Positions 22,370 through 31,753 of a DNA stretch of 64,000 nucleotides are shown here, in pieces. A program made the position numbers and the translations under genes. The stretch is from NCBI RefSeq assembly GCF_001399675.1, contig NZ_LJCO01000008.1:248001-312000 (forward strand), given 5' to 3'. The first letter of the stretch is position 1. Every line of letters starts with the position of its first letter. The stretch is from Paenalicyclobacillus ferrooxydans. GTDB lineage: Bacteria > Bacillota > Bacilli > Alicyclobacillales > Alicyclobacillaceae. The notes below the pieces were generated by a model. It was not told where the DNA came from. It made no database searches and saw only the letters and a list, made by a program, of their open reading frames with translations.

Positions 22370-23854
22370 TTACGGCCCTGTCTGATAAGACACGTCATTC
22401 CTGGTCTCGGTTGGTGCACCGTTGATCCACCCGATGGTCTCATCAGAGACGAGGTCTTTCCCGTCGAACAGTCGCACCCAGAGGTCATCTCCAATCGGCG
22501 ACTTCACTAAAATCCGGCTAGGCAGCTTACCGGCAGGCAGCCCACCATATGAGGCATCCGCCGATTCGTAGAATGAGAACAGGTTGGAGGATGGGTTCTT
22601 AGCGGTCTGCCAGGTCTGGCCGCCGTCCAAGCTGAACTGAACCTTGTTTCCGACGATCATCTTCCACTCGTTGTCGATGGCAAAGGCGGGGATGGACAAA
22701 ATCAAGTTGTTGCCAGATTGCTTAACGAGCAGGTCATTCATAATGTGATAGGTTTTCGTAATCGAGGCCTGGTACCCATCTGGCGGCTGTCCAGCAGGAA
22801 AAGTATTGGCTTCGTCGCGGATAGGGTAGACCAGTTGGTCGTACCCTTGTGCTGCCGGGCGGTACCCCCGACTGAATGCATTGACATTGGCTAGGAAGCT
22901 GGTCATGTCTTGCTGACGAACGCACAACCCATCCCCAGGACCGAGGTTTTGGTAGGCTGTAGTCGGGTAACCGCCTGTGACGCCGTTTAACAGACCAACA
23001 GTCCGATCCCAGACGAGGGGTTGATCGTAACCGGGATCGTAGATGGATGGATAGATATGAATATGCGCATAGGCGAGGTAGAGGCTTGAGAGGTCGCGGA
23101 TGCGATAGTTGATGTTCGCACCGAAGTACGTGCTCGAAATGCCGTCACGGATGAGTCCTTGCTCAATCATGGCATGAATGATGCCCCAGTCCGGGTTCGA
23201 CGTGGGGAGATCCTTGAAGGTGCTGGTTCCTGATGGGTCCGGCTTGATCCCGATATCCTTTCCAAAGTCGGCGAGGACCTGGAGGTTCGAGAGGTACCCA
23301 GGCTTGACCGAGTCGTCGAAGGGACCGTTACCGGATCCCAGAATGGTCGATCCGCCACTATTTCCAGTGGAGCTCGATCCGCTCGCGTTCGCACCGCCGT
23401 TCGCACCGCCGCTCGCACCGCCGCTCGCACCACCGGTCGATGATTGGCCCGCACCGCCGCCAGCACCTGATTGTGATTGGGCGCTACCACTGCCTGGTTG
23501 ATTTGTAGGATTGGCCACCCCATTCTGAGTGGAACCAGATAAAGGACCCTGGTTGCTGCTGTTGGGGTTCGCACTTGTGGAGGCCAAATTTGATGACCCG
23601 GAGGTGTTCTCCGCTGCGGTATTAGCGGGCGTGTTTGCGGAACCGCTCTCGGCAGTATTGTCGCCATTCGACGATTGGTTTGTCAGAGCTGTTGCCAGAG
23701 CATTGCTATTGGTCGAGGCGTGGCTGAGTGCGTTGCTGTTTGAAGTGACCGGATGTTGCGCGTGGTAAATGACTTTGGCGCCAGCGGCACCGGCTACTCC
23801 GATACCGGCAATCGCGACGAGGGTCGAGGCAATCGATGTCCATTTTATCTTCAC
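22370..23854 (-). CDS. Secreted or membrane-anchored protein with a low-complexity linker; function unknown
   Basis: This 494-residue protein starts with a signal or anchor segment (SIASTLVAIAGIGVAGAAGAKVIY). About 150 residues rich in Ser, Asn, Gly and Ala follow (including GGASGGASGGANGGANASG), then a folded C-terminal region of about 300 residues. The stretch TFKDLPTSNPDWGIIHAMIEQGLI resembles an S-layer-homology motif; KVQFSLDGGQTWQTAKN resembles one Asp-box, as in the neighbouring propeller protein. It is convergent with that gene. I do not recognise the family. Confidence 0.7.
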   Translation of the reverse strand: MKIKWTSIASTLVAIAGIGVAGAAGAKVIYHAQHPVTSNSNALSHASTNSNALATALTNQSSNGDNTAESGSANTPANTAAENTSGSSNLASTSANPNSSNQGPLSGSTQNGVANPTNQPGSGSAQSQSGAGGGAGQSSTGGASGGASGGANGGANASGSSSTGNSGGSTILGSGNGPFDDSVKPGYLSNLQVLADFGKDIGIKPDPSGTSTFKDLPTSNPDWGIIHAMIEQGLIRDGISSTYFGANINYRIRDLSSLYLAYAHIHIYPSIYDPGYDQPLVWDRTVGLLNGVTGGYPTTAYQNLGPGDGLCVRQQDMTSFLANVNAFSRGYRPAAQGYDQLVYPIRDEANTFPAGQPPDGYQASITKTYHIMNDLLVKQSGNNLILSIPAFAIDNEWKMIVGNKVQFSLDGGQTWQTAKNPSSNLFSFYESADASYGGLPAGKLPSRILVKSPIGDDLWVRLFDGKDLVSDETIGWINGAPTETRNDVSYQTGP

Positions 23855-24117
23855 AAGGGGCGGGCTCCTTTATCGGTACTAGCTCCGTCTGCAGTGTGGG
23901 ATCGGGCTTCTTGGCAGCGGCAGGCCCTGTCGGACCATGATTGGTGCTGACAGGGCTTGATGGGCCCTGTTTGGCGTTGGCAAGGCTTGATGGGTCCTGT
24001 TTGGCCAAGCCCGACACACATCGCATTCTAATCCTCTTTCAAATTGCGGGTCGTGACCCGCAAATCCTGCTGGGAGTTGGTGGGATTCCATCGTGGGGTC
24101 CAACACTGAAACCGGCG

Positions 24118-24246
24118 TAGCGGAACTGGGTTCCTCTATGGCGGGGGTCGCCTGGTGCTCGTTGTGACATAGCGGAACTGGGTTCCTTTATGGCGGTGGC
24201 CCGCTGGTGCCTGTTGGGAGATAGCGGAACTGGGTTCCTTTATGGC
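24118..24246. repeat. Palindromic repeat array A (3 copies, 52-bp period)
   Basis: Three copies of TAGCGGAACTGGGTTCCTYTA have GGAAC beginning at 24122, 24174 and 24226, exactly 52 bp apart. On the minus strand they read GGAACCCAGTTCC, the core of array B. The spacers are related to each other. The array lies downstream of the aminotransferase (minus strand). Confidence 0.9.
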
Positions 24247-24268
24247 GCCCAAGGAGGCCAAGGAGGCC

Positions 24269-24303
24269 AACCGCCAACCGCCAACCGCCAACCGCCAACC
24301 GCC
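24269..24303 (+). repeat. 7-bp tandem repeat (AACCGCC)
   Basis: About five tandem copies of AACCGCC, preceded by duplicated AAGGAGGCC units from 24251. The tract joins palindromic array A to the end of the aminotransferase gene. Confidence 0.85.
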
Positions 24304-24349
24304 GTCCCCACAACCTGCGCTCCCCAGCCCGCCTAAGCCTGCCTACTGC

Positions 24350-25519
24350 CTACTGCCTGACCTTCAGAAATCTGCCGATTCGGTCGGCTGCTTCAGCTAG
24401 GCGCTCGGCCGACTGGACGAGCGCGATCCGCACATATCCTTCGCCCTCTTTGCCGAAGGCATAGCCAGGGGTGACAGCGACACCCGCTTCGCTGATGAGC
24501 GAAAGGGCAAAGTCATGTGACCCCCATCCCGTCGGCAGCTTTGCCCAGAGAAACATCGTGGCGTGCGGCCTGTCCACTTTCCAACCAACGGTTGCAAGGC
24601 CATCCACGAGTGCGTCCCGCCGAGCCTCATAGATGTGGGCCTGTTCATCGAGCAACGCCGGATCAGATAGGAGCGCCGCAGTCGCGGCGTGCTGAATTGG
24701 AAGGAACACACCGTAGTCGATATGGGACTTCAGCAGCCCTAGCGCGCCAAGCACGTCCGCGTTACCCAACACATAGCCAATGCGCGCCCCTGCCATATTG
24801 AACGTTTTGGAGAGTGAATTGAACTCGATGCCCACGTCCTTTGCACCCGGCACTGACAAGAAGCTGACTGGACGGATACCAAACACCAGCTCGGAATAAG
24901 CAAAGTCGTGCGCGATCACGATGTTATGCCGCTTCGCAAATGCGATGGCTTCCTCAAAGAACTCCTTTGTCGCTAGCGTAGGGACCGGGTTGCCAGGATG
25001 GTTCAAGATCATCAACTTGGTTTTCGACAAAATTTCCTGGGGAATGTTGTCGAATTTCGGGAGGAATCCATTCTCTTCCCGGAGCGGCATGGTGTGCAGC
25101 GTCCCGCCTGCAATGTGGACACTTGCGTGATAAATCGGATACCCCGGATCCGGTGCCAATACGACATCCCCTGGCTCCAAAAGAGACATCGCCAGGTGGG
25201 CAAGCCCGTCCTGAGATCCCATCACCTGCAGCACTTCTGTTTTCGGGTTAAGCGTTACACCGTAACGCTTTTCGTAGAACGCAGCAGCTGCAACTGCGAA
25301 GGATTCCGTGCCGGACAGCGCGTATCCGTATAGGTTGACATCCTGAACTGCCTCGGCCAAGGCGTTTCGGACCACTGGCGGCGGGGGAAGGTCTGGACTG
25401 CCGACACTCAGATCGATCACGTCTAACCCGCGCAGTTGCACCTCGCGTTTACGGTTTGCGAGTTCGGAAAAAATTCCAGTTGGAAGTTCACGTAGTCGGC
25501 GTGCCGCCAGATGAGTCAC
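24350..25519 (-). CDS. Class I/II PLP-dependent aminotransferase (LL-diaminopimelate aminotransferase-like)
   Basis: This 389-residue fold-type I enzyme has VIDLSVGSPDLPPPP, the GSQDGLAHLAMSLLEPGDVVLAPDPGYPIY region, NHPGNPVPTLA and the PLP-lysine motif NSLSKTFNMAGARIGYVLGN. The pattern resembles DapL-type and related aminotransferases; lysA lies 3 kb away on the other strand, but the substrate cannot be fixed from sequence. I chose GTG 25519, since GGAGG lies 7 nt upstream; an ATG at 25543 would place that site inside the coding region. Confidence 0.85.
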   Translation of the reverse strand: MTHLAARRLRELPTGIFSELANRKREVQLRGLDVIDLSVGSPDLPPPPVVRNALAEAVQDVNLYGYALSGTESFAVAAAAFYEKRYGVTLNPKTEVLQVMGSQDGLAHLAMSLLEPGDVVLAPDPGYPIYHASVHIAGGTLHTMPLREENGFLPKFDNIPQEILSKTKLMILNHPGNPVPTLATKEFFEEAIAFAKRHNIVIAHDFAYSELVFGIRPVSFLSVPGAKDVGIEFNSLSKTFNMAGARIGYVLGNADVLGALGLLKSHIDYGVFLPIQHAATAALLSDPALLDEQAHIYEARRDALVDGLATVGWKVDRPHATMFLWAKLPTGWGSHDFALSLISEAGVAVTPGYAFGKEGEGYVRIALVQSAERLAEAADRIGRFLKVRQ

Positions 25520-25735
25520 ATCATCGCCTCCAAGCTTAATCACATGATGCTACTGATTATAACGGGATCGGGCCGTTGGTGGCAGTAGAATTCATAAATT
25601 CAGACGCAAGAGTCAGAAATCTGGCCGGAGCGTGCGTGTTGTCTGATATGATAAAACGAGAAAATTCAGTCGCGCCAAAGGGGACACAAGCTCGGGGGCA
25701 ATGACTCGATACGGTGAGAAGGGAGCACCTAGCCA

Positions 25736-25759
25736 ACTGGGGCCGGACCAGGCCCCAGT
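25736..25759. repeat. 9-bp perfect hairpin upstream of the ABC operon
   Basis: ACTGGGGCC, 6-nt loop, GGCCCCAGT. There is no T run. It lies in the roughly 320-bp gap between the divergent aminotransferase and ABC genes; I see no convincing promoter there apart from a TATGAT at 25647-25652 with no good -35. Confidence 0.6.
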
Positions 25760-25843
25760 GACAGGGGGATCCGCCAGCCGAGCGAGAGGAGCTCCCCATG
25801 CGCGCGAAGGATGCAACTGAAGCGGGAGAAGAGGGGATTCGGG

Positions 25844-26581
25844 GTGCTGGAGGCAACGGGACTGCGCAAGGAATTCGGACACAAGGTAGCCGTGGAGGAC
25901 GTGAGTTTTACCCTCAACAAGGGAGAATTGTTTGGCTTTCTGGGGCCAAACGGGGCAGGCAAGACAACTACTATCCGTATGCTTGTCGGATTACTCCGCC
26001 CAACTCGCGGTGAGATTCAAGTAGCGGGTGTAGACCTGCAGCGTCGCCCTATGGAGGCCAAGCGCCGGCTTGGATACGTACCGGATCGGCCTATGGTGCA
26101 CGACAAACTAACGGGGCGAGAGTTCCTTCGTTTCATGGCGAGTCTGTACGATTTGCCTGCACGTGCGGTCGATGAAGCAGACCATTGGCTCGAGCAGTTC
26201 GACCTCACTGAGTCCGCGGACGATCTCATTTCGACCTACTCGCACGGTATGAAGCAGAAGATTGGGCTGATTGGGCAGTTGATCCATGAGCCGGAGGTCC
26301 TGCTGCTGGATGAACCAACCGTTGGGCTCGATCCGAAGAGTGCCCGCACACTTCGCAACGTTTTGAACGGGTTGTGCGCCAAAGGGGTCACGGTGCTTAT
26401 CTCTACGCACCTGTTGCCGATCGCGGAGATGATGTGCCACCGAGTCGGCATTATGGATAGAGGGCGGCTGATTGCCATCGGATCCATCGCTGAATTACAG
26501 GAACGCTATCACACAGAGTCAAACCTCGAGGACCTGTTCTTACGCCTGACGGAGGCTGCAGAAGGGGAGAGACGTACATGA
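25844..26581 (+). CDS. ABC transporter ATP-binding protein
   Basis: This 245-residue ATPase drives the exporter encoded next. Walker A is GPNGAGKTTT, the signature is YSHGMKQKIGLIGQL (a variant LSGGQ), Walker B is VLLLDEPTVGLD, and the H-loop is STHLL. It is of the single-domain CcmA/NatA/EcsA-like type. GTG 25844 has GAGGGG 7 nt upstream; the ATG at 25811 abuts its site. The stop overlaps the permease start (ATGA). Confidence 0.92.
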   Translation: MLEATGLRKEFGHKVAVEDVSFTLNKGELFGFLGPNGAGKTTTIRMLVGLLRPTRGEIQVAGVDLQRRPMEAKRRLGYVPDRPMVHDKLTGREFLRFMASLYDLPARAVDEADHWLEQFDLTESADDLISTYSHGMKQKIGLIGQLIHEPEVLLLDEPTVGLDPKSARTLRNVLNGLCAKGVTVLISTHLLPIAEMMCHRVGIMDRGRLIAIGSIAELQERYHTESNLEDLFLRLTEAAEGERRT

Positions 26582-28440
26582 ACGCGTTCTGGGACGACTT
26601 TCGCAAAGCGCGGAACTTGAACCGGTGGCAGCGTCTGCTTCGGAAACGGGACGCAAAGCGCACGCCTGTAAGAATCATTCTGATGGGCATCGTGGGGCTG
26701 TTCATGCTGTTCAGTGTCGGATCGGCGTCAGTCAGTCCTCTGATGGCAGTCCGCGGGGACGTACAGGGGATGAACGGGTTCGTTGTCTTTGCCTCGGTAT
26801 TGGCAGGGGCATTCCTCCTCTACATTCAACTCGTCGTGGTCTACCAGCGGCTCGTCGTTGAAGACTCGTCGATCATGCTCGTAGCCCCCATCACAGGCCG
26901 CGCCATTCTCATGTTTCGACTCCTGGAGGGTTTCAATATCACGCTCTTTTTTTCACTGCTGGGTCTGCCTATGATTGCAGCCTACCTTTGGCTGTCCCAC
27001 GCTCCGTGGATCGCGTATCTTATTGGCCTCGCCGCGATTTGGGCTTCAGCCTGGTTGATTGTCTCGGTTGCACTCCTGTTGATGACATTGCTGCTTCGCA
27101 TCATTCGTCGTCCGATTAGCCGGGATATGCTCGGGGTGTTTAGTTCCCTTGTGGCGATCGCGATTTTACTCGGTACTCGCGTCCTGGTTCATGACGCTGT
27201 TGGCAGTGCCGGCGGGCCGGGCGGTACCGGTCCTGACACGTTGTTCGCGAACTGGCTTTCACCGGGTTTCATCTACCTGCCCCTCTCTTGGTTTGGATAC
27301 AGCCTGATTGGGCTGGGCAGCGGGATCACGATGGGGTTTGTCTACTTTCTCTTCATCTTGATTTTTACGGCCGTGGTGGCAGGCCTGACGTTTTCGGTTG
27401 GCAGTCCCATCTTGCATGAACGGTTGACACAGCTGTCCGATGCCGCAGCACTTGGGCGACGCCAAGGGAAGGCTGCTCGTAAGATGGGCATATTTGGGCT
27501 AGGACAACAGAGTGAGCATGCAACAGGTACCCGGCAGGGCCGCCAACAGGCTGACCAGGGTACCCTGCAGGGCCGCTACCAGGCTGACCGAGACACCCGG
27601 AAAGGCCGCCAACAGGCTGACTTTGACACTCTGCAAGGCCGCCAACCAGCCAACCGTGGACGGCTGATATGGGAGGTTACGCGTAAGGACCTGCTGCGGC
27701 TTCGCCGCACACCGGTCGATCTCGCGAATTACCTGTTCCCGACTGCCTATCTGTTGTATTTTGCGACTCAACCGGCGAAGGTTGGAGGTGGGGCTTTGTT
27801 CGGGCTGCTTCCGGTATTCATCCTCGTTCTCGCCAGTACCATGGGACGTGTGCCAATTTCGAGCTTTGGGCTCGAAGGTGAACAGGTCTGGCTCTATCTT
27901 CAGGCGCCTGCCCCCAGCAATACCATCCTGTGGGCAAAGTGGCTGTATGGAACCTTGCCTACTTTATTATGGTGGGAAGTCCTCTGTGTTTTGTTGGCCG
28001 TGTTTCATGCGCTTTCTGTCGGCTTGGCTGTTTTGCTTGGTGTTGCTGGCTTCTGGCTGATTCCAGGAGCAGTGGCCCTGACACTGCCATTTGCCATTCA
28101 CGGTGCAGCATTCATTCCGCGTATGGTAGGTCGTCGAAATCGGTACGTGAACGCGAGAAGCGCTTGGTATATACTCGTGATATTTCCGTACTTGTTATTA
28201 CAGGTAGCTGCACTTGGCGCGGTGTCCATTGGGCTGTTGCCGTCGGTTTCGACCAATGTCTTGATGGGCGGGTTCATCCACCAGTTGCAGTCTGTCAGCT
28301 GGCTTATGTATGCGGGTCTCCTTGCCTCTATACTGATCACGGGTGTTGGAACTCTCATCGGCCGCTCGATGGGGCTTGAGGCGTGGCGAAACAAACGCAT
28401 CCAATTGTATGAAACCGGCAGCTTGGACGGTCAAGGCTAA
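26578..28440 (+). CDS. ABC exporter permease with a repeat insertion
   Basis: This 620-residue membrane protein has at least ten hydrophobic segments, including ILMGIVGLFMLFSVGSASV, FASVLAGAFLLYIQLVVVY, VVAGLTFSVG and VFILVLASTMGRVP, typical of large two-half ABC-2 type permeases. Between the halves, residues of about 310-360 are hydrophilic and consist of four 11-residue units, GRQQADQGTLQ-like (27538-27660). Substrate is unknown; the pairing with the preceding ATPase is clear. The stop region is duplicated downstream (see findings). Confidence 0.85.
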   Translation: MNAFWDDFRKARNLNRWQRLLRKRDAKRTPVRIILMGIVGLFMLFSVGSASVSPLMAVRGDVQGMNGFVVFASVLAGAFLLYIQLVVVYQRLVVEDSSIMLVAPITGRAILMFRLLEGFNITLFFSLLGLPMIAAYLWLSHAPWIAYLIGLAAIWASAWLIVSVALLLMTLLLRIIRRPISRDMLGVFSSLVAIAILLGTRVLVHDAVGSAGGPGGTGPDTLFANWLSPGFIYLPLSWFGYSLIGLGSGITMGFVYFLFILIFTAVVAGLTFSVGSPILHERLTQLSDAAALGRRQGKAARKMGIFGLGQQSEHATGTRQGRQQADQGTLQGRYQADRDTRKGRQQADFDTLQGRQPANRGRLIWEVTRKDLLRLRRTPVDLANYLFPTAYLLYFATQPAKVGGGALFGLLPVFILVLASTMGRVPISSFGLEGEQVWLYLQAPAPSNTILWAKWLYGTLPTLLWWEVLCVLLAVFHALSVGLAVLLGVAGFWLIPGAVALTLPFAIHGAAFIPRMVGRRNRYVNARSAWYILVIFPYLLLQVAALGAVSIGLLPSVSTNVLMGGFIHQLQSVSWLMYAGLLASILITGVGTLIGRSMGLEAWRNKRIQLYETGSLDGQG

Positions 28441-28544
28441 CGACCAAAGCTAACGACGATCAAGGCTAACATGGAACGATTCTGACGCGCGTTCGCGCGA
28501 AAAAATAGAAGTGGCTGAAGAGGCTGTTTAGGAGTGGAGTTGGA

Positions 28545-30104
28545 ATGGCAGAGGAGCAGAGGGCAGAGGACATGGCCCCTGGTGTGCTCGAGTGGCCGGG
28601 GCACGGCACGTGGGGAACGATGGAAGTGCTCGACAATCAGCACCTTTCTATCGGTGGCTGCGATGTGGTCGAATTGGCAAACCAGTTTGGAACCCCTCTC
28701 TTTGTCTATGATGTGGAATGGGTGCGACAGCGGATCCGCGGTATCTTGCAAGCCGTTAAGCGAAGCAACTTAAACGTACGCGTATCCTATGCATCGAAGG
28801 CGTTTTGCACCGTAGCTGTCTGTCAACTCGTTCACGAGGAAGGACTCGGTCTCGATGTCGTTTCTGGCGGTGAACTGTACACGGCGCTGCAGGCGGGCGT
28901 GCCGGCGAGTGACATCCACCTGCACGGGAACAACAAATCCTGGGCTGAACTGGAATTCGCTGTTTCTTCGGGCATTGGACTCATCATTGTCGACAACTTT
29001 GTCGAACTCGACATGTTGTCGGAGGTCGCAGACAAGTTGGAGAAAGACGTGAGCATTCTCCTCCGGATTTCTCCGGGCGTCGAGGCACACACACATGAAT
29101 TCATCTCCACAGGGCAGCAGGACAGTAAGTTTGGATTCGATCTTGAAAGCGGGCAAGCTGAGGATGTGCTTACCCAGTTGGGGGACTATCCGCGGCTGCA
29201 CTGTGTGGGGTTGCACTCCCATATCGGATCGCAAATCTTTGAACCCCAGGGATTCACGGCTGCGGTATTTCGAATGGTGGAATTGTACAGAGACGGCCTG
29301 GCGTTGGGGCTGCCTTTGAAGATATTAAACCTTGGTGGTGGATTTGGGATCCGATATACATCCGGAGATCGTCCCCTGGCTTTCGATGTTTATATGGATG
29401 CGATTGAGACTGCCTTAACGGAGGCATGCAGGCGCCAAGGGGTGCAGGTTCCCGAGGTCTGGCTGGAACCTGGACGCGTGATTGTCGGGCCTCCGGGGAC
29501 GACGCTTTACACTGTGGGGACGCAGAAGTCCGTGCCTGGTGTGCGGAACTATGTGTCCGTCGACGGCGGCATGACAGACAATCCTCGACTTGCGTTGTAC
29601 GGAGCAAAGTATGAGGCAGTCCTCGCCAATCGGATGGATGAGGCATGGGGGAACCATTGGTTGCGTGGGGGAGTGGAAGGGAGCGGATCGACAAAACTCG
29701 TCAATAGGCCACTACGAGACGAGACGGGAGTGCCAACACCGCACGAAGCCAAGACGCTCGTACTGCACGCAAACAAGATGCCGGTAATGGGCGATACGGG
29801 TGTGAATGGAGTTCTTGACAATGCACACGGGCAATCGGAAGGATCGTCTCTGGAGCGCTGGTCGGTCGCCGGCAAGTGCTGCGAGAGCGGCGACATGCTC
29901 ATCTGGGACGCCACACTGCCGCATCCGAAGCAGGGAGATGTGTTGGCCGTGTTTTCGACGGGAGCCTACAACTACTCGATGGCCAGCAACTACAACCGTA
30001 ATCCGAAGCCTGCTGTGGTGTTTGTGGAGAACGGAAACCCAACGGTTGTCGTGGAGCGTGAGACGTGGGCGGATATGGTGAGGCAGGATCGGCCGCTCTA
30101 CTGA
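28545..30104 (+). CDS. lysA: Diaminopimelate decarboxylase with an internal insertion
   Basis: This fold-type III PLP enzyme converts meso-diaminopimelate to lysine. Motifs are VSYASKAFC (PLP lysine), LDVVSGGELYTAL, GLHSHIGSQI, LNLGGGFGIRY, EPGR, KCCESGDMLI and STGAYNYSMASNYN. At 519 residues it is about 75 longer than most. The extra length lies between YGAKYEAVLANRMD and VAGKCCESGD (about residues 366-440), a Gly/Ser/Asn-rich stretch where homologues have about 15 residues. ATG 28545 follows AGGAGTGGAG. Confidence 0.95.
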   Translation: MAEEQRAEDMAPGVLEWPGHGTWGTMEVLDNQHLSIGGCDVVELANQFGTPLFVYDVEWVRQRIRGILQAVKRSNLNVRVSYASKAFCTVAVCQLVHEEGLGLDVVSGGELYTALQAGVPASDIHLHGNNKSWAELEFAVSSGIGLIIVDNFVELDMLSEVADKLEKDVSILLRISPGVEAHTHEFISTGQQDSKFGFDLESGQAEDVLTQLGDYPRLHCVGLHSHIGSQIFEPQGFTAAVFRMVELYRDGLALGLPLKILNLGGGFGIRYTSGDRPLAFDVYMDAIETALTEACRRQGVQVPEVWLEPGRVIVGPPGTTLYTVGTQKSVPGVRNYVSVDGGMTDNPRLALYGAKYEAVLANRMDEAWGNHWLRGGVEGSGSTKLVNRPLRDETGVPTPHEAKTLVLHANKMPVMGDTGVNGVLDNAHGQSEGSSLERWSVAGKCCESGDMLIWDATLPHPKQGDVLAVFSTGAYNYSMASNYNRNPKPAVVFVENGNPTVVVERETWADMVRQDRPLY

Positions 30105-30201
30105 GCACACCAGGCCGATCCGATTTCTAGCCAGATTCTCGTTGCTGACCGAATCGCAGGATCGAGGCGCAGGCTTCAAAGTGTCACAAAGTGACACCGG
30201 T

Positions 30202-30226
30202 GACGCTGCTTTGGCAGCGTCTTTTT
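30202..30226. terminator. Terminator after lysA
   Basis: GACGCTGC, loop TTTG, GCAGCGTC, then five T's. It overlaps the stop of the convergent HesB-like gene. A second small hairpin, GTGTCAC-AAA-GTGACAC, is just before it at 30181-30197. Confidence 0.85.
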
Positions 30227-30533
30227 ACGCACAACCGAACCGGTTATCTCCAACACGGAAGATGGGGCCGTCAAAATCTTCGTCTTCAAGCCAGTCGAGT
30301 TCTACATCCTCCATCAGGTATTCCAGAAAGTTTGAGTATACGAATGAGAATCCCTCTATCTGAACGACTGTGTCTGAGTCCCACGCATTTTCCACCGGGG
30401 TCAGCATCCAGTTGGCGCCTCCACAAGCCGGACTGGCCTGGATGCGGAACAGGGTTGAGGGTTCTTCAGCTTGCCATGCACTCAGATGACGTTTTGCACC
30501 ATCCGTCAACCGAATTCCGATTTTGGTTTGCAC
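30225..30533 (-). CDS. HesB/IscA-like iron-sulfur family protein
   Basis: This 102-residue protein has the HesB-like layout IRLTDGAKRHLSAWQAEEPSTLFRIQASPACGGANWMLTP. One cysteine is in ACGG, and one is near the C-terminus (RFGCA), instead of the CxC of true IscA. It therefore resembles the shorter YneR/YqkB group. GTG start at 30533 with AGGGGG upstream. Role in cluster biogenesis is not proven. Confidence 0.7.
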   Translation of the reverse strand: MQTKIGIRLTDGAKRHLSAWQAEEPSTLFRIQASPACGGANWMLTPVENAWDSDTVVQIEGFSFVYSNFLEYLMEDVELDWLEDEDFDGPIFRVGDNRFGCA

Positions 30534-30653
30534 CTGTTATGCCCCCTATGGTTGACTTCATCCTATGCGATGCACCTGTACCACGCATGCCCCTTGACGA
30601 AATCAGATTTGTCTTCGACTATTGTAACGTGTTTGTGTGGGAGGTGCGATAGG

Positions 30654-31571
30654 ATGGTTCGTCCAATCCTTGCGTTATTGTTTGTCAGTGCCCTGTGGGG
30701 CAGCCATCCGGTCGTGGGCCAACTGGTTGAGCACCAGATGTCTCCGCTTGCATTAACTGTATGGCGGTTTACATTCAGCAGTGTATGTTACCTGCCGATT
30801 TACAAATCCCTCGGCCGGATCCTGAAACTGCCGAGAAAGACCCTGTGGCGGCTCGGCGGCACGACGATCTTTTGGTGTATCCTTTATCCGCTCTTTTACT
30901 ATCAATCCTTGAAGTCCATTCCACCGATAGATTCCTTAGTGTTGGTGAACAGTGCGCCGCTGCTAGCAGCACTGTTTGCGTTTTTGTTCCTGCGGGAGAA
31001 GCTCCGGAGGAATGAGTGGACCGGAATTATTGTGGCTTTTGTTGGCGTTCTCGTGTTGGCCGGTTACCGTATCACCTTCCATGCATCCTGGAACGGAATG
31101 ATGTTCGCGGTCCTCGCCGCCCTATCCTTTGCAGGTTACACGGTCATGTCTCGAAGTCTGTTTCAGCAGTTGAGGCTGTTTGATGTTTTACTTGCGACGA
31201 CCGTGTTTGGAGCCATCGCGCTTTGGATTGTCACCTTGGTAACAGGGGAGGCGGGCAGCGTGATCGGCCAACTCATTCACTTGTCCCCGACCGGTTTCTG
31301 GCAGTTTGTCTACATCGCCATCGCGGTCAGCACGATTGCCTACGTCCTCTATGGTTACGGTCTGCGGAAACTTCCGGCGGCCGTATCGTCAGCGATCACG
31401 TTCTACCCCCAGGTCTTCTTCGCCGGTCTGCTCCAGTGGGTCTGGCTGGGTCAAGTACCGACGGTCTGGAGTATCGTCGCTGTGATTTTCGTGTTTGCGG
31501 GCACAGCGCTGATGAGTTTACGAAAACGACCTAGATCCAGCGTTCCACTACAGGTCGGACACGATACGTGA
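30654..31571 (+). CDS. EamA/DMT-family transporter
   Basis: This 305-residue inner-membrane protein has ten predicted helices in two EamA repeats: the first starts PILALLFVSALWGSHPVVGQ, the second NGMMFAVLAALSFAGYTVMSR. It belongs to the drug/metabolite transporter superfamily; substrate cannot be inferred. ATG 30654 has GGAGGTG upstream; the longer open frame to 30471 overlaps the opposite-strand HesB-like gene. Confidence 0.88.
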   Translation: MVRPILALLFVSALWGSHPVVGQLVEHQMSPLALTVWRFTFSSVCYLPIYKSLGRILKLPRKTLWRLGGTTIFWCILYPLFYYQSLKSIPPIDSLVLVNSAPLLAALFAFLFLREKLRRNEWTGIIVAFVGVLVLAGYRITFHASWNGMMFAVLAALSFAGYTVMSRSLFQQLRLFDVLLATTVFGAIALWIVTLVTGEAGSVIGQLIHLSPTGFWQFVYIAIAVSTIAYVLYGYGLRKLPAAVSSAITFYPQVFFAGLLQWVWLGQVPTVWSIVAVIFVFAGTALMSLRKRPRSSVPLQVGHDT

Positions 31572-31574
31572 TGT

Positions 31575-31580
31575 TATAAT
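31575..31580 (+). promoter_or_regulatory. Possible -10 box of the fumarase gene
   Basis: A perfect TATAAT just after the EamA stop. No good -35 is seen 16-18 bp upstream. Between it and fumarase are GTTCAGYAAGTGAG-type direct repeats (about 31657-31690). Confidence 0.3.
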
Positions 31581-31753
31581 AGTGTCGGTAGAAATCCGGG
31601 TATCGGGAAATCGGGTTCCTTGCAGTGTGTCCACGGAATCTCGGTCCACCGATGTTCAGCAAGTGAGCGTTCAGTAAGTGAGGGTTCACCAATTGACGTT
31701 CCAGACCCACCAGCCGCAAGGCCGCAAGCCGTGGAACAGGGGAGAGATGACTA

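Noticed and set aside
23706-24026. Minus-strand frame with repeated KQGPSSP units upstream of the secreted protein
   Set aside because: It is a short direct-repeat tract (GGCTTGATGGGYCCTGTTTGG) with no ribosome site; it overlaps the real gene's start.
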